A program made the position numbers and the translations under genes. From positions 1 through 30,841 of the IMG/VR virus record IMGVR_UViG_3300023174_000472: a stretch of 30,841 bases of DNA, one strand, 5' to 3'. Shown here piece by piece: positions 23,005 to 29,351 of the stretch. The stretch comes from a virus. The stretch's first letter is position 1. Each line of letters opens with the position of its first letter. The notes below the pieces were generated by a model that was not told where the DNA came from, did no database searches, and saw nothing but the letters and a program-made list of their open reading frames with translations.

Positions 23005-23867
23005 TATGTTCCCCATTCGTTTTTAAACAGTGGTACCTGTAGTCTATCACTGTAACGCAATCCCATCTTCATGGCTAGTTCTGCTACACGGCGATTATTT
23101 AGTGTGTATACACTTTCAACTCCGCCCACAGGCATTAGATAACAATGCCCAGTAAATCCTTCTGCTCGATATATATCTAAAGTTTCTAGAGCTTCTTCGG
23201 CATCTTCTTCTGTGGCTATTACAAATTTAAGATATGTATACCCTGCTTCTTGATATTCACAAACAACATCTGGTTTTATTGCTTCGTGTCTTTCTTCACC
23301 CGAACAGCTGAGCTTGGCACTGACTGAAAATGTAACTTCTCTAGAAGCGAATGGAGGATTCTGACCCCACTCTTGTAAGAATGTTTTAAATTCGGGAGTG
23401 AGTTTTTGAGTGCCATTTGTTTCAAACGTAATTTCTTTAAGTCTACGCATGCTAGAATGATTTAACAAGTCTGGATAAGCACGTTGCCAACCTAACAATG
23501 GCTCACCGCCTGTGATAACTAGATGTTCGTGTTGCCATTGATTAAACGGCAAGATTTCCATAATGCGTTCTGCAATGGCATCTGAAGTAAGCATCGGACT
23601 AAGGTCTTTAAACTCTGGCATCCATGATGCATAACTATCACATCCTGTAGACACTAGGGGAAGTTCTTCATACTTCTGAAAAGGTGTAACCAGACTATGT
23701 GTAGCCGCAATACCAGCAGCCTCCATGCTTAATTCTCCACGTGGCATTCCAAAGCCAGCACATTTAAAGTTACAACCAAATGTGCGTAGAAACACAGACG
23801 GGACGCCCATATAGCGTCCTTCACCTTGTATGCTGTAGAACAGCTCTGCTATTTTAATTTTGCTCAT
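23004..23867 (-). CDS. queE: 7-carboxy-7-deazaguanine synthase, phage type with expanded cluster motif
   Basis: 287 residues. QueE is a radical SAM enzyme converting 6-carboxytetrahydropterin to 7-carboxy-7-deazaguanine, a step to preQ0 and queuosine. 'LFYSIQGEGRYMGVPSVFLRTFGCNFKC' is a near-perfect family N-terminus. The third cluster Cys is not two residues later: 'TGCDSYASW' (Cys76), which matches the usual CDTxYxW, comes after a 39-residue insertion, giving CX3CX39C (Cys32, 36, 76). 'LVITGGEPLL' is the SAM-binding GGE motif; 'EITFETNG' and 'FSVSAKLS' are also conserved. It overlaps the upstream gene by 14 bases. folE and a QueD-like gene are in the same operon. Confidence 0.88.
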   Translation of the reverse strand: MSKIKIAELFYSIQGEGRYMGVPSVFLRTFGCNFKCAGFGMPRGELSMEAAGIAATHSLVTPFQKYEELPLVSTGCDSYASWMPEFKDLSPMLTSDAIAERIMEILPFNQWQHEHLVITGGEPLLGWQRAYPDLLNHSSMRRLKEITFETNGTQKLTPEFKTFLQEWGQNPPFASREVTFSVSAKLSCSGEERHEAIKPDVVCEYQEAGYTYLKFVIATEEDAEEALETLDIYRAEGFTGHCYLMPVGGVESVYTLNNRRVAELAMKMGLRYSDRLQVPLFKNEWGT

Positions 23868-24045
23868 TGTTTATTATACCTTTATGTATGAAGTTTGTCA
23901 AGTCCTCTTTGACAAGACTCCAAGTGCCGTCTTTGTTGTCAATCCAATTTAAACAATCGCCCTCTTTCCAACCTGCGGCATCGAGAAGATCCTGCGGTAA
24001 TGGCAAAATGCCATCTTCGTCGATAGTCAGTGTCCACGAATTCAT
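23854..24045 (-). CDS. AbrB/SpoVT-like small DNA-binding protein
   Basis: 63 residues from the ATG at 24045 (ATGA overlap with the upstream stop). 'WTLTIDEDGILPLPQDLLDAAGWKEGDCLNWIDNKDGTWSLVK' follows the swapped-hairpin AbrB pattern (beta, 'G.l.lP..ll...gw..GD.l.w......'), known from MazE/AbrB-type regulators and common as a lone domain in T4-like marine phages. It is probably a dimeric DNA-binding regulator or an antitoxin-like remnant. No toxin partner is next to it. Confidence 0.65.
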   Translation of the reverse strand: MNSWTLTIDEDGILPLPQDLLDAAGWKEGDCLNWIDNKDGTWSLVKEDLTNFIHKGIINNEQN

Positions 24046-24248
24046 GTTATATATCCATACTTTCTTTTCTGTTCTTCTAGCTTTTCTCTGATTAGTTTTC
24101 TGCACTCTACTTTAACTTGAGGAGGTACATCTGGATGAAACTCTACGTCTCTGCAACTGTAGTATCTACCTGAAGGTTCGTCCCAATTGTTAATAACAAT
24201 CAAAAACACTGCTATGAAGGCCACAATGACCAGTAAAATATTTTTCAT
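24042..24248 (-). CDS. Small single-pass membrane protein
   Basis: 68 residues from the ATG at 24248 (ATGA overlap). Residues 3-20 (NILLVIVAFIAVFLIVIN) form one clear hydrophobic segment, a membrane anchor or uncleaved signal. The rest is soluble, with two Cys (YYSCRDVEFHPDVPPQVKVECRKLIREKLEEQKRK) that could form a disulfide outside the membrane. This pattern of anchor plus 'CRDVEFHPDVP' is one I recall in cyanophages, without known function. Confidence 0.6.
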   Translation of the reverse strand: MKNILLVIVAFIAVFLIVINNWDEPSGRYYSCRDVEFHPDVPPQVKVECRKLIREKLEEQKRKYGYIT

Positions 24249-24445
24249 ATATAGTCGCTGACCAACAGTTGACACATAAGTCCTTGATGATCGTCATCAA
24301 AGACGAAATTCATATAGCTATCTGTCAACTCTGTGGTGTACTTGTCTCCAGGTAATCCAAACCGTTCTATGATAGATATAGTTATTTCGTCCCAGATTGG
24401 AATACTGCCTGCCTTAGGACTCCACGGTACATGAACAGTTACCAT
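24245..24445 (-). CDS. Small phage protein, unknown function
   Basis: 66 residues, overlapping the HIT gene by 7 bases and the membrane-protein gene by ATGA. 'VHVPWSPKAGSIPIWDEITISIIERFGLPGDKYTTELTDSYMNFVFDDDHQGLMCQLLVSDYI' has an amphipathic central helix and an acidic C-terminal half. I see no motif that fixes a function; its tight coupling supports it as a real gene. Confidence 0.55.
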   Translation of the reverse strand: MVTVHVPWSPKAGSIPIWDEITISIIERFGLPGDKYTTELTDSYMNFVFDDDHQGLMCQLLVSDYI

Positions 24446-24819
24446 TTTCTGTAGTTACCCTTTTCCGGAATCACGTGTCGAACTCCACCTGTAGGATCTT
24501 CCATGTCGCCTTTGCGTCGAGGAATTAAATGAACATGTGGATAAGGCACAGTCTGGCCAGCAGCTTCGCCCCAATTCATGCCAATGTTGAATCCGTCCCA
24601 CTCACCGCTTTTAACTTTTTCCTGTCCTATTCTAAGAGCATCAGCAAAACAATCTTCGATAACTCCTACCGCTGAATATTTAGGCACAAACAACAAGTGT
24701 CCTTCTGTAACAGGATACTTGTCTTTAAAAATAGCAACATGAAAATCATCTTGTACAACATCGTTCCAAGGAGCATCACCTGCATCACGTGCATCATCTA
24801 ATGAATAGTGTAGGTTCAT
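24439..24819 (-). CDS. HIT-family nucleotide hydrolase
   Basis: 126 residues, starting in ATGA overlap. 'YPVTEGHLLFVPKYSA' and 'GFNIGMNWGEAAGQTVPYPHVHLIPRRKGD' are the two hallmark regions of the histidine-triad family. The triad reads Tyr93-Pro-His95-Val-His97, so the first His is Tyr while the nucleophile position His95 and the last His97 are kept. Family members cleave nucleoside phosphoramidates or dinucleoside polyphosphates. In this operon, beside a phosphoribosyltransferase, it may act in nucleotide salvage during infection. The substrate cannot be deduced. Confidence 0.8.
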   Translation of the reverse strand: MNLHYSLDDARDAGDAPWNDVVQDDFHVAIFKDKYPVTEGHLLFVPKYSAVGVIEDCFADALRIGQEKVKSGEWDGFNIGMNWGEAAGQTVPYPHVHLIPRRKGDMEDPTGGVRHVIPEKGNYRKW

Positions 24820-25043
24820 CGCTTGTACTCCTGCTTTTCTCTAGGAAGATCGTCTTCACGAATAACAAATTCTCGACCGCCCAGACTGCCTACAAATGCT
24901 CGTGTACGTTCTGCATAGGCTAGTCGCAGTTTAATCGTTTGAAATGCAACTTCTAAAAATGCTTTAGGCTTGTAACCTAGTACATGCATGTCGAAATCTT
25001 TGCCTGCATCTGTACAATGCACTTTGATCTGCGTATCAATCAT
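24816..25043 (-). CDS. Small phage protein, unknown function
   Basis: 75 residues from the ATG at 25043, inside an ATGA overlap with the phosphoribosyltransferase stop; this overrules the longer frame from 25064. 'IKVHCTDAGKDFDMHVLGYKPKAFLEVAFQTIKLRLAYAERTRAFVGSLGGREFVIREDDLP' suggests a beta-strand, then a long amphipathic helix, then a strand. No known family. Confidence 0.6.
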   Translation of the reverse strand: MIDTQIKVHCTDAGKDFDMHVLGYKPKAFLEVAFQTIKLRLAYAERTRAFVGSLGGREFVIREDDLPREKQEYKR

Positions 25044-25579
25044 TTCGTCCACCAATCTTCCCAAGGAAAGTCAAGCCATACATCTTTTTCTGCCTTGTTA
25101 ACTTCCATGCCAACGAAATCCATCTTAACATTACATTGACTAGACAGATTATCTACTAGTACAGCAAATTTAACATTGTTATTCCACACTTCCTCCCAGG
25201 CCGGATCATCTGGAAAGCAACCACTGGGCCAATCCTGCATGATCCAATTGAGTGTAGTGCCTTGATCGTTGATATCATCTACAATTAAAATGTTTTTAAA
25301 AGTAGTATCGTTGTCAACTGCACGATCTTTGGATAGAGGGCCTAGCGCATCTTCAGCCATCCATAGATTGCTCTCCGGGCCAATCTCGCTATCTCGTAGA
25401 CTTATATTGAGAGTGTGCAACGGAATATTAAAATATTGACTGATCATAACAGCAGGAATCAGTCCACCTCGGGTAATGCCTACGATATAGTCGGGTCTCC
25501 AATCGCCTGTAGCAAGTTCTCTACAAATTTTGCCTACTAAACCAGTTACTTCACGCTGGGTGATTTTGAGTTTGTTCAT
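25040..25579 (-). CDS. Phosphoribosyltransferase
   Basis: 179 residues. The type I PRTase PRPP-binding motif is clear: 'ILIVDDINDQGTTL' at 97-110 (two acidic residues, then xxxxGTTL). 'DYIVGITRGGLIPAVMIS' at about 30-47 is the second conserved strand-loop of hypoxanthine/xanthine PRTases. The closing 'WLDFPWEDW' is typical of xanthine/hypoxanthine-type and phage members. The enzyme would convert a purine base and PRPP to a nucleotide. ATGG start has AAGGAT 5 bases upstream, within the cupin gene. The base used is uncertain. Confidence 0.85.
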   Translation of the reverse strand: MNKLKITQREVTGLVGKICRELATGDWRPDYIVGITRGGLIPAVMISQYFNIPLHTLNISLRDSEIGPESNLWMAEDALGPLSKDRAVDNDTTFKNILIVDDINDQGTTLNWIMQDWPSGCFPDDPAWEEVWNNNVKFAVLVDNLSSQCNVKMDFVGMEVNKAEKDVWLDFPWEDWWTK

Positions 25580-26021
25580 TTCTATCCTTGAGATATTGTT
25601 CGTGTTGTATCCATTTGTTGTTGACTAAAAATCCCCATTCACGTCTTTGCGGCCCTGGCATAAACAGTGTCCATGGAGTAACGCCTTGTTTTAATTCAAT
25701 ACGATGATAACTGTTAGGACTACAAATGCGGAAATGGCCGGGTCCACGCCACTTACGAACTTCACAGCTTTTTGTGCCATCTGTATTAAATTGTGGAATC
25801 CATTCATAATAACCGCCTTTCAAAATCAAAGTAAAATAACTCCACGGATGATCGTGAACATCGTCTGGATCACCTTTTAAGAATTTGTGCAGAAATACAT
25901 TGAAAGGAAAGCGTTCACGCTCTTTGAGAAACAGATAATACCGTTCGAGATAAGGTTCGTTGTTAACACGATCAAAAATGATACGTTTGCGACCTAGACG
26001 TTCAAGCAGTTTCAAAAACAT
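25551..26021 (-). CDS. Cupin-fold metal-binding protein
   Basis: 156 residues. 'VFLHKFLKGDPDDVHDHPWSYFTLILKGGYYE' contains the HxH of cupin motif 1 (His56, His58), followed by the typical gly-turn, and 'ICSPNSYHRIELKQGVTPWTLFMPG' supplies the second-motif His106. It is therefore a small single-domain cupin likely holding Fe, Mn or Zn. Possible activities include sugar isomerisation or dioxygenase-type reactions; sequence does not decide. I recall related proteins in T4-like marine phages. It overlaps the upstream glycosylase gene by 20 bases and the PRTase gene by 29. Confidence 0.7.
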   Translation of the reverse strand: MFLKLLERLGRKRIIFDRVNNEPYLERYYLFLKERERFPFNVFLHKFLKGDPDDVHDHPWSYFTLILKGGYYEWIPQFNTDGTKSCEVRKWRGPGHFRICSPNSYHRIELKQGVTPWTLFMPGPQRREWGFLVNNKWIQHEQYLKDRNEQTQNHPA

Positions 26022-26421
26022 TATTAACTTCTTCCTTGAGATATCTTATCAATTCTTTATCGGTTGGCTCAACTGTGTAATTGTTCTTGTAAAAAATTTC
26101 ATAGCTGTCGCTGCCGTATTTTCCAATGCCATATAACATTGTAGCATCATTTCCGTCCCAAGTCAAGTAGTCTTGACTCATTTTAATCAATCGATTGTAG
26201 CGTACATTCATCATGCCCAACGGTTGGATAATGCTTTTGACAAACTCTTCGTCTGCGTGTAACAAAGATAATGCTGTAGGAAACCAATATAGGAATTCTG
26301 GCAGCGTGGTCTTTACTGCCTTGCGTCCGGTTTGGTTTAACATGATCACACCAACAAAATGCTGCCAGGCATCATCCACTTGTTGTTGTACCATCAGGTC
26401 ATCACGCAGGGGTTTGATCAT
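26002..26421 (-). CDS. MBD4-like HhH DNA glycosylase
   Basis: 139 residues, ATGA start. The sequence follows the catalytic domain of mammalian MBD4 closely, as I recall it: 'FVGVIMLNQTGRKAV', 'IQPLGMMNVRYNRLIKMSQDYL', then the helix-hairpin-helix 'LYGIGKYGSDSYEIF' (residues 96-110) and 'VEPTDKELIRYL', where Asp121 matches the catalytic Asp of MBD4 (PEDHKL). MBD4 removes T or U opposite G. No methyl-CpG-binding domain or 4Fe-4S Cys cluster is present. In a phage it could repair deaminated cytosines or act on a modified base; the target is unknown. Confidence 0.75.
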   Translation of the reverse strand: MIKPLRDDLMVQQQVDDAWQHFVGVIMLNQTGRKAVKTTLPEFLYWFPTALSLLHADEEFVKSIIQPLGMMNVRYNRLIKMSQDYLTWDGNDATMLYGIGKYGSDSYEIFYKNNYTVEPTDKELIRYLKEEVNNVFETA

Positions 26422-26636
26422 TCTACACCTTCACCGAACCAATCGTCGACTTGGCGTTCTGCTTCTTCTTGTGTCATTGCATGAACAAAGATTCTTGCAG
26501 GTTGTCCAACAGTGTGTTGTATATTAAATTTTACAACACCTGCAGGAATTAAACCCCAATCGCGCTCTACAACAAACTCTTGTAGATTTTTAGCACGATA
26601 TATTAGATTATCTGTGAGATCCTTTGCGGTATTCAT
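26418..26636 (-). CDS. Small phage protein, unknown function
   Basis: 72 residues, ATGA overlaps on both sides. 'LTDNLIYRAKNLQEFVVERDWGLIPAGVVKFNIQHTVGQPARIFVHAMTQEEAERQVDDWFGEG' looks like helix, strands, then a C-terminal helix, a small alpha/beta fold. 'VHAMTQEEAERQVDDWF' resembles the last helix of many small phage proteins. No function recognised; co-translated with the DNA glycosylase. Confidence 0.55.
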   Translation of the reverse strand: MNTAKDLTDNLIYRAKNLQEFVVERDWGLIPAGVVKFNIQHTVGQPARIFVHAMTQEEAERQVDDWFGEGVE

Positions 26637-26833
26637 TCTGATCTCCTACTGGTACAACTATCGTTCCAAGTTTCTTGAGCATGTTTTCTATATTCATTTA
26701 AATCCCATTCCGCCTGCTTGGCTTGATACTGCTCTTCGGATAGCCCATGCCATCCAATACAATCGCCTGTGGGACTACGACCACAACCGCATGAGCCTAA
26801 TTTTTTTCCTTCTTCTGGTACTCTTACCTGCAT
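26633..26833 (-). CDS. CDGSH-like iron-sulfur/zinc mini-protein
   Basis: 66 residues with an excellent AAGGAG ribosome site 6 bases upstream. Residues 14-29 read SCGCGRSPTGDCIGWH: Cys15, Cys17, Ser20, Cys25, Gly27 and His29 mimic the CDGSH pattern (CxCxxS, then C-x-G-x-H), one residue shorter in the spacer. CDGSH proteins bind a 2Fe-2S cluster through three Cys and one His. The rest is a helical, charged tail with one more Cys at 60. Could instead bind zinc. Close relatives are common in marine phages as far as I recall, uncharacterised. Confidence 0.55.
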   Translation of the reverse strand: MQVRVPEEGKKLGSCGCGRSPTGDCIGWHGLSEEQYQAKQAEWDLNEYRKHAQETWNDSCTSRRSE

Positions 26834-26842
26834 GATATCTCC

Positions 26843-27586
26843 TTATCTTGGCGCAAACTCTTGTTGCATTTTAATGTTGTCAAAGAACTCTTTCTTTGTA
26901 CCTGGATCATCTTTAAATGCACCTTTAAGCACAGTAGTCTGCGTCAATGAACTATGTGCCATAATACCTCGATTCTCGCAACAACCATGTGTTGCTTGAA
27001 TGTATACACCTAAGTCTTGTGCGCCTGTGGCTTTTTGGATTTCCCTAGCAATGTCATTGCAAAGTTCTTCCTGTAATGTACCACGCCTAGCACACCACTG
27101 AGCAATGCGAGTATACTTAGATAGACCAATGAGCTTGTTGGCAGCGATGATTCCAATATAGGCGACCCCACTAACTGGTTGATGATGATGACTACACATA
27201 CTGCGGAGTTCACTGCGAACAACCAGCATGCCGTCATAACGGTCCTGCGAATCGTTTGGAAATGCTGTTGCGTCTGGTGCTGAATCATATCTACCTGCCA
27301 TTACTTCGTTAAAGTACATCTTTGCAAGGCGTCGAGCTGTGCCTCGGCTATTGGGATCGTTTTCACGGTCAATTAGCAAACGATCAAGCACTAGTTCAAA
27401 TGCTTCTGTTGCTTCGTCGATTAATTTTTCTACATCGCCTTCGTGTAGATAATCACTAATGTTATCACCAGCCCAGAAACGTTTGCCTTCACGCTTCATC
27501 TTAAAACGAATATGATCGCCAAGATAGGCTTCTTGATATCCGCCGTCGCCTGCCATTGCATCCAGGCCTGTTTCTTTATTTGTCAA
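26843..27586 (-). CDS. folE: GTP cyclohydrolase I
   Basis: 247 residues from the TTG at 27586, supported by GGAG 7 bases upstream; an ATG ten codons later is the alternative. The zinc site is intact: 'SMCSHHHQPVSG' (Cys131, His134) and 'ATHGCCENRGI' (Cys202). 'LIGLSKYTRIAQWCARR' is the family's substrate-binding stretch. The enzyme opens GTP to 7,8-dihydroneopterin triphosphate, the first step toward both folate and 7-deazaguanine. With queE and a QueD-like gene in the same operon, the deazaguanine branch is the likely use. Confidence 0.9.
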   Translation of the reverse strand: MTNKETGLDAMAGDGGYQEAYLGDHIRFKMKREGKRFWAGDNISDYLHEGDVEKLIDEATEAFELVLDRLLIDRENDPNSRGTARRLAKMYFNEVMAGRYDSAPDATAFPNDSQDRYDGMLVVRSELRSMCSHHHQPVSGVAYIGIIAANKLIGLSKYTRIAQWCARRGTLQEELCNDIAREIQKATGAQDLGVYIQATHGCCENRGIMAHSSLTQTTVLKGAFKDDPGTKKEFFDNIKMQQEFAPR

Positions 27587-27602
27587 TTAAATTCTCCGAG
27601 TT

Positions 27603-27624
27603 AATGTCGTGGATGACATTTATA
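27603..27624 (-). promoter_or_regulatory. Promoter-like box and 6-bp dyad before folE
   Basis: The 38-base gap between folE and the glycosyltransferase gene holds TATAAATG on the minus strand (27617-27624), a one-mismatch late box, overlapping AATGTC/GACATT (27603-27608, 27615-27620, 6-base loop). The dyad is too weak and lacks a T-run, so I read it as an operator- or leader-like element rather than a terminator. Confidence 0.3.
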
Positions 27625-28722
27625 TTATTTTAACATCTCTAATAGTTTGTTGCAACTAAAAAAGTTTTCTTTTAATGCATCTACTTGTTTATTTAGGCTA
27701 GGAACAAATTGTTTGTAATTTTCCATGTACTCAGTAATCTGCGCCACAATATAGTGTCTATTTGTTTTATAAGATTCAAATGACTCTGTCCATTTGCTGG
27801 GATATTTAAATATGTCCATAGCCATTTCACTGTAGCTAAGTCTATCTGGCACCATAGGAATTGCACTTACTATAGCACCTTCATACCAACTGATACCTAG
27901 AGTTTCTTGTAGATTGGCGCTGAATATTAGTTTCGCTTCGCCCAACAAGTTGTGATATTCGTTTTTTGTCAGTTGTTGATCTTGGCAGACGACAAATTCA
28001 TATTGGGGTAAGTGCTCTTTTAAATCACGGAAAATCTCAACTTGCTTTTCTGGAGCAATACGATGCGGGAACAAGATAAGATCACGCTTGGGCATATTCT
28101 TGTACATGAGTAGAGTATCATTCATATACTCCATAGGCCATCCTGTGCGTACAACCTTGTTGTTGAACACAACGTCGTCTAACACAGTCTTATACATTGT
28201 TTGTCTACGATCTGGATCAGCTTGGATCAAGTTCTCGTAAAACATATGAATATGAAAGTCTGTGGCAAAATAGTTGTGATCGAACGCATGATAGAAACTC
28301 TTCTCGGCATTGCGTACCCAAGGCTTATTGCCAACAAGACGCCCTAAAAAGTCTTGCGGATCATAACTGCCAGCATGCCATAGTCCGTGTGTTGTTACAG
28401 GAATCTGTAACAGTTCACTCATATATTTTAAATTTATAATGCCCGGATGCCAAGCATCAGTAAAAATAAAGTGGTCGCCGGGACGAACGGATCCGTTACA
28501 AAATAAACGACCCATTTGCTCAACTTGACTAGACTTGTATATATTGGTGCCACCAAAATTAAGAAAAGCACCAGGAGTAGTGGCTGTAGGAATATCCTCA
28601 GGGCCAGAGATAACTTGAACATCGTGACCTTCCTTTTTAAGCAATGTAGGCACATGAGTTTTCCACTGACCTGTATATCGTGTCTCAACTGCTTCTAGAT
28701 CAACAAGAAAAACTCGTGCCAT
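27625..28722 (-). CDS. GT4-like retaining glycosyltransferase (GT-B fold)
   Basis: 365 residues with AGAGG upstream. The C-terminal domain shows the retaining GT-B signature: 'LILFPHRIAPEKQVEIF' (the R-x-x-P-E-K donor-phosphate site) and 'SANLQETLGISWYEG', an EX7E motif at Glu273/Glu281. The N-terminal half ('ARVFLVDLEAVETRYTGQWKTHVPTLLKKEGHDVQVISG') is the acceptor domain. Its sits between folE and the QueD-like gene, away from the fibre-linked glycosyltransferases. Possible acceptors are modified DNA bases, as with T4 DNA glucosyltransferases, or surface glycans; neither is shown. I recall close relatives in T4-like marine phages. Confidence 0.75.
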   Translation of the reverse strand: MARVFLVDLEAVETRYTGQWKTHVPTLLKKEGHDVQVISGPEDIPTATTPGAFLNFGGTNIYKSSQVEQMGRLFCNGSVRPGDHFIFTDAWHPGIINLKYMSELLQIPVTTHGLWHAGSYDPQDFLGRLVGNKPWVRNAEKSFYHAFDHNYFATDFHIHMFYENLIQADPDRRQTMYKTVLDDVVFNNKVVRTGWPMEYMNDTLLMYKNMPKRDLILFPHRIAPEKQVEIFRDLKEHLPQYEFVVCQDQQLTKNEYHNLLGEAKLIFSANLQETLGISWYEGAIVSAIPMVPDRLSYSEMAMDIFKYPSKWTESFESYKTNRHYIVAQITEYMENYKQFVPSLNKQVDALKENFFSCNKLLEMLK

Positions 28723-28725
28723 TGA

Positions 28726-28950
28726 TTAACCTCTCTTTTGAAAGTTTGGTCTATTGCCTTGATATGGACGTCTTGGCCGCTTGCTGGCAAGATACGATCC
28801 ATAGTTTTGACTATCTCTACGATAGAGATCTGCTGGATTAAAATCGCAGAGTTGAATTCTGCACCAATCGTGGTAGGCCTCGAGGTCTTCCCACACCTTT
28901 ACAACGTCAGGACGATTTTCAAAGTACCTGTAGTCCTTGTAGTTTTTCAT
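28726..28950 (-). CDS. Conserved small basic phage protein
   Basis: 74 residues with AAGGAA 6 bases upstream. 'KNYKDYRYFENRPDVVKVWEDLEAYHDWCRIQLCDFNPADLYRRDSQNYGSYL' is a compact Trp/Tyr-rich domain, followed by a disordered, strongly basic tail 'KRPRRPYQGNRPNFQKRG'. The tail suggests contact with nucleic acid. I recall homologs in T4-like cyanophages, function unknown. It sits between the glycosyltransferase and the QueD-like gene. Confidence 0.6.
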   Translation of the reverse strand: MKNYKDYRYFENRPDVVKVWEDLEAYHDWCRIQLCDFNPADLYRRDSQNYGSYLASKRPRRPYQGNRPNFQKRG

Positions 28951-28961
28951 CTGTATTCCTT

Positions 28962-29351
28962 TTAGTATTTGATGAATGAACCATTTTCTCCGTCTTCGGA
29001 GACCTCAATCCAAACCTCACGGCCTGGATACTTTTTGCTAATAGTGTCATACAAATCGTCTGACATCATTTCACAACTTTTATGATCTAAACTTAGTATA
29101 GCATCTTTGTATAGATTTTCTAACCATCGTTTAAATTGAATAAACTCAATATCTCTATCGTTATGTGTAACACCAATCCAAACACGGAAGTGAAAAATAT
29201 GACGATGCTCGTTGGCTAGAAATGAAACATCATATTCATCACCAGTAGCTAGTGCGGGATCTGTAGCGGCTGCTGGATAACGATGCATACCTTCTTTGCG
29301 AAATGTAACCCAAATCATTTTGTTAGGTCGTTGATCTTGTCTAATAATCAT
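28962..29351 (-). CDS. QueD/6-pyruvoyl-tetrahydropterin synthase-like protein
   Basis: 129 residues, ATGA start. Aligned by eye to E. coli QueD: zinc His are kept (His23 in 'MHRYPAA', His49 and His51 in 'EHRHIFHFRVWI' for LHGHSFMV), 'RDIEFIQFKRWL' matches the 'xxIDFxxLK' strand, 'SLDHKS' keeps the Asp89/His90 of the catalytic triad, and 'IEVSED' keeps the pterin-anchoring Glu. The catalytic Cys of QueD (four residues before the HxH) is Leu45. So it is a QueD/PTPS family member with an altered active site. Likely makes or processes 6-carboxytetrahydropterin for QueE, but another pterin reaction is possible. Confidence 0.75.
   Translation of the reverse strand: MIIRQDQRPNKMIWVTFRKEGMHRYPAAATDPALATGDEYDVSFLANEHRHIFHFRVWIGVTHNDRDIEFIQFKRWLENLYKDAILSLDHKSCEMMSDDLYDTISKKYPGREVWIEVSEDGENGSFIKY

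Noticed and set aside
22571-23026. A 151-residue plus-strand frame opposite the Ala-rich coiled-coil gene
   Set aside because: It is the antisense shadow of GCN/GCT repeats in the real gene (Ser/Ala-rich, no start signals), which itself is coupled by TAATG and ATGA to queE and rnh.
23854-24045. Toxin-antitoxin module based on the AbrB-like protein
   Set aside because: Its neighbours are a small membrane protein and QueE; neither looks like a MazF, PIN or other partner toxin.
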